From positions 425,468 to 489,467 of the forward strand of contig NMRA01000099.1 in the NCBI GenBank assembly GCA_002633005.1: 64,000 bases of DNA, given 5' to 3'. This stretch comes from Phoronis australis (Eukaryota; Phoronida; Phoronidae). The notes under the pieces are model-generated. The model was not told the origin of the DNA. It worked only from the letters and a program-made list of their open reading frames with translations, and did not search any database. Numbering within the stretch: position 1 is the stretch's first letter; the number at the start of each line of letters is the position of its first letter. The position numbers and the translations under genes were made by a program. Below, in pieces: positions 1-13,800 of this stretch.

Positions 1-1298
1 TGCCAAGTAATCAGAAATTGTGTATTTAAATTATCATGATTGATGATAAACCTCGCACAAGAAATTATATCAACCATTAAATATGAATTGTTATCAACCA
101 TTTATATCATGTCATTCATGTAAATTGATAGACAGTCGACATGAATTCAAATAAAAATCTTTCATGATCAATTATGATCAACCAAAGTTTCTTGTAGTTT
201 TGGGCATGATATCAGAATGGACAGCTGACAATTAGTATTCACATAATAAAAATTCTGTGGACAGCTGACAATTCAATTTTCTGCAATGTCACATCTTGTA
301 ACTATTAGTCACTCAGGAGTGGTGTATACATCAGAGAGGATTATAACGCCTGAATAGACCCAAGTGAAGGATGGCATTTTGGAAGCTACGGTTTTGTACT
401 GTTTGGGACTCTTCTACAGAAAACAAGAAAATCTTAATTTATTTTGTACGTCAATTATTTCACAGATTTAAAACAAATTTCAAGAAAATCTTATTCTATT
501 ATTAATTGGCTTTGCACTGTGTAGACGTCAAAAAACAATAGGAGATAAAAGTTCTCATTGTCTGTAGCAAGATAATCAGGCTTTGTAAACTTGAAAAATT
601 TATATTTGTGCGAAATAAGTGAGAATTAGCATAATGTCAAATTCATGAATACTGCTGTGATAAACAATGATTAGAATCCTTCATATTGGGTTATGAAATT
701 GTATAATTTTCCAAAACAGATAGAGGTCAAGCTTATACCTTTGAACCAAGTGAAATTACTTGGACATTAAAAAGTATTGTAACAGAGTCTAAGATTACGG
801 AAACAAAAGAAAATAAGCCCCACCCCCTATGGAAATGACATGCTTTTTTGAACTACAATTCGATTGTCCCACATTAAAATAACTTTCCCGAAGAAAGGTT
901 ATGTTTACGAACCTTTTAATTCACAAAGCAGTCTTTAAACGAGCTCCAAACTTAGCAGTGGAGTAGCATCCAAAAACATCAATTTAAATAAAATAAAAGA
1001 TTTTGCGACACAAACAAAATGAATGTCACAGCTGTGATAACTAAGTTTTACAGAACTCTTTAAAATTAACTGACACAATTAACAGCAACACAGCTGTGAG
1101 GAAATTTAAAAACACTCAAGCGCAACAGCACACCTCACCGATGAATGGACTTCACCTATTGATCTGTTTTCACTCACCGATTAATACATCCCACAATGCA
1201 CCCTATACAAGTAGTTCCCACTTCTAAGAAACCGTAAAACAACAAATAAGTATCTCATGGCAAAATAAACGTGTGTTGAGATGCAAACGATTGTTTAC
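1..1298 (-). other. SGSM: SGSM intron 9 (partial), AT-rich
   Basis: Intronic or downstream sequence rich in A and T. I see no conserved exon on either strand and no clear mobile element. A family-based search for the next exon (which should encode an aromatic, acidic stretch before the TBC domain) found nothing convincing here. Confidence 0.6.
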
Positions 1299-1432
1299 CT
1301 TCTGTCCACAGACTCTTTGTGAGAGTCCTCTATGCTGCCATTCATTAACTGGTTTGGCGTCCATTTGAGTATGAGGCCCTCTATTGTCTGGTGGAGAGAC
1401 AAGTAACCAGGCAGGGACTCCATATCTTCTTT
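1299..1432 (-). CDS. SGSM: SGSM coding exon 9 (last exon in window)
   Basis: A 134-base exon with acceptor attttacag and donor gtaaac. It starts [20 protein letters not shown] and continues [20 protein letters not shown], then SVDR plus two bases. The GYLSLHQ...[11 protein letters not shown] block belongs to the Rab-binding PH-like domain. No following exon could be recognised in 1-1298, so the gene continues outside the window. Confidence 0.93.
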
Positions 1433-4400
1433 CTGTAAAATGCCATAAATATTGACAAAAGACTACGGCAGAGGTGGAGCCAGAATTTCAAAAATGAGTG
1501 CTCAAATATTTTTGTAAAGATGTGATACATTGTTGTTGTTCGTTCATACAACCAAAAGTATATCACTAGGACAAGACAAGGACGTAATTTAAAATTAATA
1601 ATTGATAATACAATATTAATATACGAGACAGCTTTTATAATACAGGTGGTAAAGACTTTCCGTCTGCATTGCTGACAATCCAAATATGGAAGATCGACAG
1701 CATAATGCAGCAGCAAGGCAATACACTCTCATAAGTGAGGCTTCTGCTTGAAGCCTGTTTGACAGCAGACAACGAGCAGAGCACTAAATATAGTTACATC
1801 CCTGTTGTTACTCTTGTCTCGAGCGTGTGAAAATGAGATTGTGGAGCAAAGGCCATCACGACCACCAGTGAAGCTATTGGTTACTAAACACTAACAGGCA
1901 AATGTTTTGAATAAGTAATATTTTGGTCAGGCGAGCTCCAAACGCTGTGAGCAAAGAGTAGATTCAATCATAATCAGTAAACCAACCCTTAATAAGGAAT
2001 GGAAGTCCGAAATGCACATCAAATATTAAACCTGCTCACATCGAAATTGTGGTCACATTAAGAACTTTTATCTACAGAAATAATATGGCAAATATAACTG
2101 CTTGGAAATCAAGCCCTTCGAAAGAATTTAATTAATTCATAGATTTGATCTACTATTCGATTGTCAGTCCGCCATTTGCATTTTTCATCTAGCTGTAAAC
2201 TCCTGAACTACTAGCATTCACATGGCTCATTAGCTGGAATTCGGTTTACTACTAATTATAACAGGTCAAAATCAGAGAAAACAAAATGACAGACAATTTG
2301 AATCGTCATTGCTGGAGAAAGGTAAAAAGAGGCAAACTATAACTGATTTAAACCATTTATGGTTCCTTAAATATCCTAAGGGCTAGAATACATAACGAGC
2401 ACTTCCCCCATTCTTCTGATTTATGTCCATTTCACAAACTTGCAAAAAAATTTTGACAGCCCTTCAAGTCTGTTTGAGCTAAGTTTTGGCTAATTCAACC
2501 ACACAGAAGTTGTCGTAGATACGCACACAATCTGTTGAAAAAGGGAAGCTTTCATCATTTCAAATTTCTTAACAAAAATTAATACAAATAAATACCAAGG
2601 AATCACCAAGTAGATAAGTCTTTCTATTGCTATCTGGTTGTACGCATGACATTTTAGTTTCCTGATGAATTATGACTTCATCTGTCTTATACATGTGTCT
2701 TCATGTCTCGTGTGTATAGCCCAATCAATCAATCAATCAAGTTCTGCTTTACTGTAATCACGGTTGGAAATAGAAAACCATCATCAAAGAAAAATTAGTA
2801 AAATCCAACAATCTAATCTTTCTCCTCAAAATCAAACTCAAAATTATTTTTCGGCACTGTTGTACAACCTCGAGATAGGTGTTTATTATTCTGGGGTCGG
2901 GTACATTGTGATTTATGCAAATGAGTTCACAATCCACGTCTGCATCGTATGAGCTCTAGATTCGACCTAAAAACACGAGTAAAAACTAGAGATTTTGAAC
3001 AAAAACTTGAATTTCAAGTTCAGACTCAATGTTTTAGTTCTGATGACAGGGTCATCAAGTGCAAGCTAGGTTAAGACAGTAATCCACGTAAGTTATAATT
3101 TACTCAAGCTTAGAATAATAGACAATCATCTTGAGTTCACACAAAAGTAGAACAGAAAATGGCAATAATAACTGATTTTAACCTCAAGTAAGATATTAGA
3201 CCTGGACTTAGAGCACATATAGCAATGACGAAAGCATTTGAGGAATATTAATTTTTGTAATTACTTCTGTCCAAAATTGAAGAACCTTTACCTTTTTGTC
3301 TTTGTACTAACGTTTACAACAATTAATTTGTAATGTTTGGATAAATGCCTAGTGCATTAACTAAACTAATAAACTCAAAAAAATCAGGGTGCGCACATTA
3401 ACTTATTAGAGTATAATGGAAACGTAGGAGTTTAAACATGCTTGACAACAGCCTGAGTACAATGGAAACAAGGGAATTCATATGTTAAACTTGAGACAAA
3501 CACGAGTATAAATGAAACATAACAGTTCAATATGTGAAACTTGAGAATAACCAGAGTACAAAAGTAAAATGGGAACATAAATGTGAAACTTGAGAATCCA
3601 GGGATGAACTAAGCCAACAGTGGTCCGTTATCAATTCGAGTAAACGGAAGAGGCAATCAGGAAAGTGTTAAAATCTCACCGGTTGAACGTGAACATTGTT
3701 CTTGCCATACAGCAGTGTCTGCTTGGAGTTCTGGTGCAGAGATTCTACGTAGTCCTTGGCGGAGTTGGGCATGCTGCGCTGACTCTCGTCACTACTAGAG
3801 CTGTTGTTGCTGCGACGCTGGAATACCTAAAAGGTCAAGGTCACAGGTTTTCTAGAACATATGGCTTTCACTGGAGTCTCGTTGAGAAAGCCAACACATA
3901 CCTTGAATATATCAGAACTTTTATCTATGATTGTGAGTGTGTGTGTGTGTGCATGTGTGCGTGTCTGTGTGTGCAAGTAAACTTCTTCAAAAACAAATGC
4001 AAAATCAAAAAGAAACACTTGCAATTGAAAAACCTGTCCCAACATACTAGCTCTACTACTTGAGTCCCGTGTGATGCGAGTAATCATAAACATTTAGTAG
4101 CTCATAGCTCTCAGGGCTGATGTTTATTTGCTACGATTGAATACTTTTTCAAGCAGAGCCATTTATTTCTTAAGCCAACACTAGTGTGTGTTATCCGTGT
4201 TATCCGGTCAAGATTATCTCCAAATGTGGTATGTTCTGAAGAAAAAAAGATGACATTATGTAGGGATATAGGGGATTATCTCCAAATATGTAATGTTCCG
4301 GAGAAAAAAGCATGACATTATCTTGTAGTATTGGGGATCAAAAGAAATGCCAAGCAACAACTGCTTTTGACAACTGTGATTCATTTCTTCTGTTTCTCTT

Positions 4401-4815
4401 TTTCGTAAGCTGCTTTTTTGAGCAGACTCATGAAATGTTGTTGATTTCCACAACATGTTGTTTGGCACTAGGTCAGTCGACTCATGTGCAAGACGGTCTC
4501 GCTACCTGGTGACTGCAAATACGCCGCTTTAAATTCTTTCATATTCATTGCCATGCTAGACAAGTGTATGATATCAGGAAGAGATAACCAGGAAGGGACA
4601 ACTAGCTAAACCGCCGTTTTTGGCCTCCTTCCCCGGACTAATTTTAGGACTTAAAAGTTTCGTTTAAAAGGAAACAGATGATTTCATCAGAGAGATTAAA
4701 GCTTTTTCTATAGAAGGATATCAAAAAACTCAGTTTGCAACCTTAAACAGTGGTGTAATTGTACTTTGAAAATATCGACTTCAGCGCACGCAATCGCAAT
4801 TTCCCACACGCAGTN

Positions 4816-4893
<78 letters not shown>

Positions 4894-7800
4894 TGTCTGT
4901 GTGTGCAAGTAAACTTCTTCAAAAACAAATGCAAAATCAAAAAGAAACACTTGCAACTGAAACACGTGTCCCAACATACTAGCTCTACTACTTGAGTCCC
5001 GTGTGATGCGAGTAATCATAAACATTTAGTAGCTCATAGCTCTCAGGGCTGATGTTTATTTGCTACGATTGAATACTTTCTCAAGCAGAGCCATTTATTT
5101 CTTAAGCCAACACTAGTGTGTGTTATCCGTGTTATCCGGTCAAGATTATCTCTAAATGTGGTATCTTCTGAAGAAAAAAAGATGACATTATGTCGGGATA
5201 TAGGGGATTATCTCCAAATATGTAATGTTCCGGAGAAAAAAGCATGACATTATCTTGTAGTATTGGGGATCAAAAGAAATGCCAAGCAACAACTGCTTTT
5301 GACAACTGCGATTCATTTCTTCTGTTTCTCTGTTTCGTAAACTGCTTTTTGCAAGCTATTTTTTAGCAAACTCATGTTGTTGATTTCCACAACACGTTTG
5401 GCACTTCTAGGTCAGTCGACTCATGAGCAAGACGGTCTCGCCCCCTGGTGACTGCAAATACGGCTTTAAATTCTTTCATATTCATTGCCATGCTAGACAA
5501 GTGTAAAATATTAACCTACTTTTGACAAATGCTCAATTTCACAACATGACATATATGACTTTAATTACATAAAGATGACCTTAACCACTACAAGGTGGCT
5601 TTGATAATATTGGAGGCGTGATACAAACTACCTGTAGTCCCGGTCGTCGTGGCGACCCCGGGCTGCTGCACACAAAGTGTGGCGACACGCTGCTGCTGTG
5701 AATGCGGTGTCTCTGCACCAGCTCGTCGGCAGGGGGGTCTGTCCACAGGTGGTCAACGGTCTTCATTTTTGTGAAGTCAAGTGCACAAGGACCAACTATG
5801 ACAGAGGAGAAATTTGAGACTTTGACGAAACCTTTCACTTCCTTCAGAAACAAGAAAAATTTTCAGGGGACAGCAGGTAAACTACAATCAATCAATATTT
5901 TGCACAAAGTTAATTATTTTTCAAATGAAGTGCTGTCTTCACATTTTGTATTCAACTGTATTGTTTCATTATGAGAACACGAAAAGCAGAGTATTTTTTC
6001 AACATCTTCTAAATGGTTATCTATGACTGCATGAAAATATGGTTTTGGCCCCAACACCGTCTAAAATACAGCCCATTGTATTCCTAAAACTAATTTGCCC
6101 AAAACATTCTAAACAGCACCAGCATAGTAATCAACTTGCACAAAAAATTCATATAAGCCTTGAATAAACATTACACATTAAGTAAGTTGTTCATCTTTAA
6201 TGAATATTAATCCAACTTTACTGCAAAATGCAAGGCCACTCAGGCCAGGGATTATTTTTGCAATTATTAAACAAAAGCATGCTTCTATTCAACGTTGAAA
6301 CAGGCAATGAATGTTTTCACTTGTCAAATTGATAAAGTTGACAATATAAAAGTTTTACAATATCTTTTAATAATTACTAATAACATTAGACAAAATCCTA
6401 AGCATGACAAGTCGCAGTGCAGAGACCCTATGAAAATGACAGTGTGAGCGAGTATTTCGTCGAAAAGTAAGAAATTTCATTGTAACCCCCAATCAGCCTT
6501 TACTTTCCACAAGCCCAGGTAACATACCTAGAAGTGAAGCCAGTATGGGTCCACAGCAGGGGTCTGACACCAGGGAGTCCTTCTCGTAGTATTTGCTGTG
6601 ATGGAAAGACACAGGGGTCAACTCGTGATAAACAGTGGCAGCTGTTCTTTAAAGCATCACATGAATATAGTACAAAATACAGCGCACAATCTGCAAAGCA
6701 ACCTGAGATTGTGTTTGGTGACCTGGAAAAATTCCAAGTCACCACAAAGTCACCACTGGTCGACGAACTGTTACCGACGCCCGGATAAGAAATGTGTGAA
6801 TTGATTTAGCCGCCCGCCCTAGATTTTCAGTTTTGGCAACCTCAGATTTCGTTTGGTGACCTGGGATTTTAGCCAGGTCACCATTATGCAACTTGGCTAA
6901 GTGTCGAGCTCTGTAAAAATAATAACAATAATAATAATACTATTGTATAGTACATAATAATGATAAAATAAAAAATGATCTGTAAAATTCATATAATAGT
7001 ATTTGATACCAAAATAGTTTAGTAGTAATTCCTAATCATACAGTTTTAACAATATTTACAGACAGGTACTAACAGTAAAATATAAGTGTAACTACAAAAT
7101 TGCCTATAAAGAACGTCTTCCATTACAGTCATTTCCTCAAGTTAACTCGCCATTTACACTTCAGAGACTGAAAGTTCATAAGCACCTAATCACGTCAGTA
7201 AGTGCTAAACTAATGCCTATAATGACTATAGCGGGTACTTGTGTCGTGACTGAAAAACAATGTAATCACAGCATTTTGCAAAAACAAATGTGAAACGGAC
7301 GACATACAGCTAAAATACATAAGGAATATCATGATACCGACTGTGAGAGTAAAAGGCGTAATTTTATTGCTGTTTTTAGCCAGCTAAACAGGGCAAAATG
7401 ATGCTTCAATATATTCAGAACAGCAATTTCAGAATTCTGCACCTTGTCTGACTTTTTGAAGTTAATCACTTACTGAAAGATCACAAATTAAAAAATAATA
7501 AAATAATGGTTCATAATTTTGTCTTTATCTGATAATTTAATTTCGCTTTCTCACAAGGCTCAAAGTAATTTAGGAGAAAATTATAAAACAGCAAACTGAC
7601 ACATGAATCAAGTTTTAATAAAACAAAACAAAGACTGACAGACAAATTTAAAGAACCATTTTTGCATCATTCCAGTGAACCAATGCCTTCTAGTTTTCTT
7701 CAGCACGACATTTGCTGCCAGAGTCGCCTGTAGAACCTATCAAGTGGTGGAAGCAGTCTCACTGGGGTTTAAATGGTAGTCTCAATGGAAAGAAGATTTT

Positions 7801-10800
7801 GCAGGAACAAATGTCAATGGCAACAAACTTAACATTTCTTCGTGTTCACAAAGTGTGTGAGGAGGCTATTTCTACAGGAAATTATGTACGGAGTTCTTCA
7901 TGTGTTCTCATCAACAATCATCAGTGCATACGGAAAACGTGGCTTGCTAGATCCAACTAGACAGCATCTTTGTAGTGAACTGGTCAACAAAAAAGAAATT
8001 TATTTGGCAACATGGTTGTTATACACATGTATTTGAAGAATGCCAGTAATGTGCGTCTTTAGGCGCATCGTGTGGTGAGTTTCAAAAAAAAATGCAAAGT
8101 AAAGAGGTATTGTGCCAGCACTTTGAACAATGACCAACAAATACGACTGATCACTCCAAGCAAAAAGGAACGTGAAGGGAACCTGGCAAAACTTCAACAG
8201 CTATCCAAAATGCAATAATAAATACTTTGAAAAACAAACATCAATGATTGTTAATCAAATGTACAAACATAAATTGAGACTATTAGCACCGTCGGCTGCA
8301 AAAAATGGGAACAATACAATGGCTAGACATACTAATACTCAGACTGGACCAGCTAGCGGCCACACTGAAAAAGCTATGGTGGACGGGTAAATCTAATGGT
8401 CAAAGAAAAAATGCTGTGCCCTGCACCATCACTATGCACTATATAAACTCAGTCCACTCCCTGCCTGGAACAAAAGCAGCACAAATTTAGTTTGTACCAT
8501 GTACACAATAATTCTCATGCTGATAAATCATTAGACAGTGGGAGCAACTTTCTTGCTCAGCTATGCATTGTGACATAATAGTGAATTTAGTAGACTGGCC
8601 AGATCATTTATGCATCCAGACACTGTACTGTTTCAACCCATCAAACTGAGGAGCAGCACCTTCAGAGACCAAATGTCCAGTTTTCAAATTTATATCACAT
8701 CCTTGATGGACGTAAAGCGTGGACTGTCTCTTCTTTAGTCACATCTATATCAAACTGTCTCAGTTTTCCACATTTACGTACTCAGTAACCAGCTCAAATA
8801 AGTAACTTTGGACCTTCATTCGTCAGGATTAGAATTTTCTTTGACATGACTTTGTCTTCATGATTTTCTTTTCAGATTTGCTTGTCATCTAACAAACTCG
8901 TTCAGAAGACTAAGGAACTTTGCAATGGTCAGGGCTCGGCATAACGAGCTGCAGGTTGCATTTGGGACCTGAATTTTGGAAATACGAGCTGAGATTTTAT
9001 CAGCTCGTATCAAGTCGCAAAATGCGACCTGGAATTCCCAACGTATGAGAGCTGAGTTTTTACACTTCTCGGCAGAAACCTGGCAAATCTATAGCAACTC
9101 TTGTTAATCCGATCGTTATTTGGTTGATGTCGAATTCAAGTTCAAAAGAACACTAACCGAGAACAGCCCTCCCGAAGACTTGTAAGCAAGTCGCGTGAAC
9201 ATGGGATATGTAGAATTGATCTTTGACGCATTTTATTGGCTAACATTTTCGGCCACTTTTGCAAATTTCCGGATTCGCCGAAGAAAGTTTTGGGTACCTG
9301 CATAACACGTGATAAAACGTCACAAAACTGTGGTGTTTCTACTAATTCTGGAGGGATCAACATACCAATGAAACTTATAGTGGACAAATATATTTATTTT
9401 TAGAGTAAGATGTCCTTACTACATGCACCAAATATCCACGACAATATTAATGATATCGCCATACCGTGAATAATGCACTAACAAGGAAGTCACGCATTTC
9501 TAAAGATATGCGGGAATTTTCACCGCTCATCCTTCTGAGCGGCTTGTACCAGGATCAAAGAGAGTGCGGCACCGGAATCAGGTACAATTGTCACGACTGC
9601 ATTGCCCGATGCGAGCGAGACCCAATTAAATGTAATTATCCGAACATAAACTGTACTAAACATCTCTGACTGCACATAATGGTGAAGTTTCAAAATGCAT
9701 TAACCACTAATTTTTGTTATAAACAAACACCACGGCAGTAATCAGCTGGAAAAAAACAACCAAGTATGGTTTTCGATTTTTAAAAATCGATGAACTAATA
9801 ATCTAACAAGAGCAACGCGGAGCGTTGAAATGCGCCCACAATTGCACCGCATACGGTATCCTTCTAGGGTTGTTTATTGGTACCATAAAGTGGCCAGTAG
9901 AGGGCATACTTTGCAAAATGGAAAGGCATGGTCATTGTCTCCTCAATAGGCTAGGGGCAAAATGTGAGTAATCTTCATAATACAAGCACATCCTATACAC
10001 CAGTTGCTTAAAGCACCACAGAAACATAGAATTAAAAACAAATTTACCAACATACGAGATTAGCACAGCATTAGAATGCCAGAAACAAATTTCTACTTGG
10101 AACTTTTCCTTCACAGTCACGAAGTAACACAAAGTATACACCTGAAGACCTATGAAAATACAGAGGTCAATGTAAAATACTAAAATTGCCACTAGAGGCA
10201 AATACTAAAATTGCCACTAGAGGCATACCGGTAATCAGAATCATCCTAAAGTCGTCATCGTCCGTTGTCAACATCACATAAATACACTTGCTAAATTTAG
10301 TAAAGATCCTGCAAACGGTTTGGGAGATACAGCCATGGGCGCAAAAAAACAAAACTGCCACTAGGAGGCGCCACAGTAGTCCAAATCGTCTGAAAATCAT
10401 TGTCAGCTGTCTTCCTTATAGTAAGCACATACACGCCAATTTTCACAATCATCCTTTGAGCGGTTTGGTTGATAGAGGGGTGGACGCAAAAATACAGACT
10501 CGAAAACAGTAAAAATGGCCACTAGGTGGCGCAAACTACGTCGAATCCATCTGAAAACAGTAGGATAGCGTCATCTCACTAATAGGTGCCTACATACCAA
10601 ATTTCATGAAAATCCGTTCAATACTTTTGAAGATACAAAGGTAAGCGTAAAAAACTAAAATTGCCACTAGGGGGCACACCGGTAGTCGGATCCGACCAAA
10701 AGTCGTCATCTTCCATTGTTAACATCATATAAATATACTTACACAATTTGTAAAGATCCTGCGAACGGTTTAGGAGATACAGCCATAGGCGCAAAAAAAC

Positions 10801-13800
10801 AAAACTGCCACTAGGAGGCGCCACAGTAGTCGAAATCGTCGGAAAATCATCGTCAACCATCCTCTACATAGTAAGCATATACATGCCAATTTTCACAATC
10901 ATCCTTTGAGCGGTTTGGTTGATAGAGGGGTGGACGCACAAAAACAGACTCGAAAACACTAAAAATGGCCACTAGGTGGCGCAAACTATGTCGAATCCAT
11001 CTGAAAACGGGAAGATAGCGTCATCTCACTAATAGGTGCCTACATACCAAATTTCATGAAAATCCAATAAGGACTTGTGAAGATACAAAGGTAAGCGTAA
11101 AAAAAATAAAATTGCCACTAGGGGGCACACCGGTAGTCGGATCCGTCCAAAAGTCGTCATCTTTCGTTGTTAACATCATATAAATATACTTACACAATTT
11201 CGTAAAGATCCTGCGAACGGTTTAGGAGATACAGCCATAGGCGCAAAAAAAACAAAACTGCCACTAGGAGGCGCCACAGTAGTCGAAATCGTCGGAAAAT
11301 CATCGTCAACCATTCATTTTTTATTATTCTTTCAATCTCATTTAACCAGATTTTTGATCAGGAAACAGTTGTTGTGTCCACTTTTCATTTTTTTATTACC
11401 GACAAAGAGCTAAGAATAGTTATATAGTCAGTGCCACCGAAATTGTCCAGAGATTCCAAATCTTCAGTTCGGTTATCACCATATTTGCACTTTTGTATAA
11501 CATTTTATGATTTGAGTTCTAATAAAGATTAAACTTTAATGACACATGAAATGTTTAGCGTACCTGCAATGTGATAAGTTTAGGGACGGGCTCACAATGA
11601 ACTTAACAAATTAAGTTTAGCTGGCGATTAAAATCTACCATTGTTTTGGTACTGCAAGTTTAAAACTCAGATAAAAAGTTATCAACCAGTTCCCGTAAAG
11701 CAAAAAAAAACAAGTGGGCAGAAGCATTAAAAATTAAATAAATAAAACCAATATGAAACTTATCGTTCCTTTGGGAAGTGGCCCTTTGTGAAGATAAACA
11801 CAAGTTAACCTGTTTAGTCATTTTGTAATATTTATAATGTTAAAACTACTCTCCAGAGTTGCAGGCTGTAACTCTGCAAATGTCAGAGAAAACGAACTTG
11901 GGGGTACTAACAACAACCATTGTTGAGAAAGTAATGCTAGCTATTACCTTTCCACTTCATTAGCTCTTTATTCTTCATCAATACAAAGGACGTGCTGACT
12001 AGGTATTGTAAAAGTTGTCTGGGCTTAGGGATCAGAGTGGTCACTAGTGTAGGCAAGAAATTCTCCACATGGCACTGTGGCACTGGTCGGTCCTGTTGTT
12101 AGCACGCAAGCGGTCTCGGAAGACAATCGTGACTTAGCAATGTGCGTCTCATTTTTTATCACATACCGTTAAGACGGCCAAAGTGAAAATCACAATGATC
12201 CTATTAATCGCCAAACGACAGCCACGTCTTTACTTTCAATTGCCAAGACAGTCTCAAACCCCTTTACTTGTTTCAGGGGCTACGTGCACGAAATATGATT
12301 TGTCTTACACACATTGTTGCCAATGTAAAGTGTAGAGATTCAAGTGCGTGAACGCACGCGTCTGCACCACTTCACAGCTGCACATCAAAAGAGAACAGCG
12401 ACAGTCCCAAATGAAAGCCCAAATGAAAGAGTACACCGGCTTGGCTCAGGTAAGCACCCGGGTACATGCCAGTGGTTTATTTGAAAATGACTCATAGATT
12501 CCCTGCGGTTATAAAAGACCCGATGCTTTACAATACTCCCCGGGACCGATATAGCCCAGAACTGATATAACCCAGAGCTGATATTTTCCTGTGACGTTTC
12601 CCGAGGTCGAGGCTCCCTAAACCCTATATTCTATGCCCGTAGCTAGCCATTGCTACTAAGCCTAACTAGATGCAAAATTGTGGTTAGCGAACTTTTTATT
12701 CTCTTCATACACCCTCCCCCAGCAACTTTTCGCTCCCCGGACCACCATCTCCAGTAGCAGGTCAGACCTAGCAAAATCGTGGATACTTTTTCAACGGGCA
12801 TTTAGTCCCTTTTCACATTGCAAACTTAGCAACTCGAATGCACGTGTCAGTTAGAGAGCACTGATTAATTTCACGTCGGCAACTTGCCTTGCACTTTAGA
12901 GCCTTTCATTGGTGTTCGTGAAGAACAGTAACGCCGTTCCTGCATGAACGAACTCAATTTTGAGATCTGCAATTTGTGAGTATTTAACACTTCTAGGTCG
13001 CAAAATGAGACCTGGCGATTTTGATAGCGTCGAGCCCTGATGGTACAGATTATCTTCTCACTGGATTCGCAATTTTCCTCGCCCTACCTTAGCTCACTGA
13101 CGATAAATATGTGTTCTACATCAGTCATGCGTGCTTGCAGTACACAACAAAGTTGTATAGGTGACCGGGACAAATACCGGGGATTTCCGTAGATAAGCCC
13201 ACTCTTTCAATTATTCGGAAAATTATGCCTAATTATTTGTCTTCCAACTTCTGTTGTCAAATGACCAGATAGTGGGCGAGTTTATTTGGAAAATTTCCTC
13301 CTAAAAGCCCACTATGCGTCAACTTTTAGTCACAAATTCAGTTTTGTGGAGCATTTATCAATTTTAAAAACGAACAAAGTGCTGGCAAACTATGCATATA
13401 TTAACATAAAATTTAAAAACGATACAAATTTTTAAGTAAAAAATGTCAGTCAGGAAACCTATGACTTTCCGTTTACACGCACTCCTCTTTTCCAAATGAA
13501 CACCCGGATGTTTATTTGGTGTAACTAAGACGTCTAAAATTTTTCATTTTCCGAAAACACGCCCACGGGCTTATCTATGGAAATTCTGCGGTAACAAAAT
13601 CCAGCTCTTGTTGCATAACTTGATGACTTCCTCTGCTAAGTACGACAGGCCACATCACGTTCTTTAACTTTCAAGCTCCTCAAATGTCTAATTGCATCGC
13701 ATATACATGTCTAAGTGTTATTTTTAAAATTGTCTCTTTCAATAATTCGGGAAATATAACACATTCAATGCCACTGGCAGGGCAAGATAAATTAGCAAAC

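Larger units (their letters stand above)
8930..13039. mobile_element. Possible 4.1-kb inserted element bounded by inverted 'CAGGGCTCG' ends
   Basis: The left end reads CAGGGCTCGGC and the right end, reversed, reads CAGGGCTCGAC. Both continue inward with a similar AGGT(t/c)(g/t)CATTT(g/t)G(g/c)GACCT block. The five bases ATGGT sit directly outside both ends (8925-8929 and 13040-13044), as a target duplication would. The satellite at 10.2-11.3 kb lies inside. The ends are diverged and a 5-bp match can occur by chance, so this may be two separate insertions of one repeat family. No transposase was seen. Confidence 0.35.

Noticed and set aside
4708-5025. Open frames with poly-HT or poly-CV
   Set aside because: Translated TG microsatellite.
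5581-5974. 90-codon frames on both strands at 5.6-5.97 kb
   Set aside because: The minus frame is SGSM exon 7 read through its splice sites, and the plus frame is its shadow.
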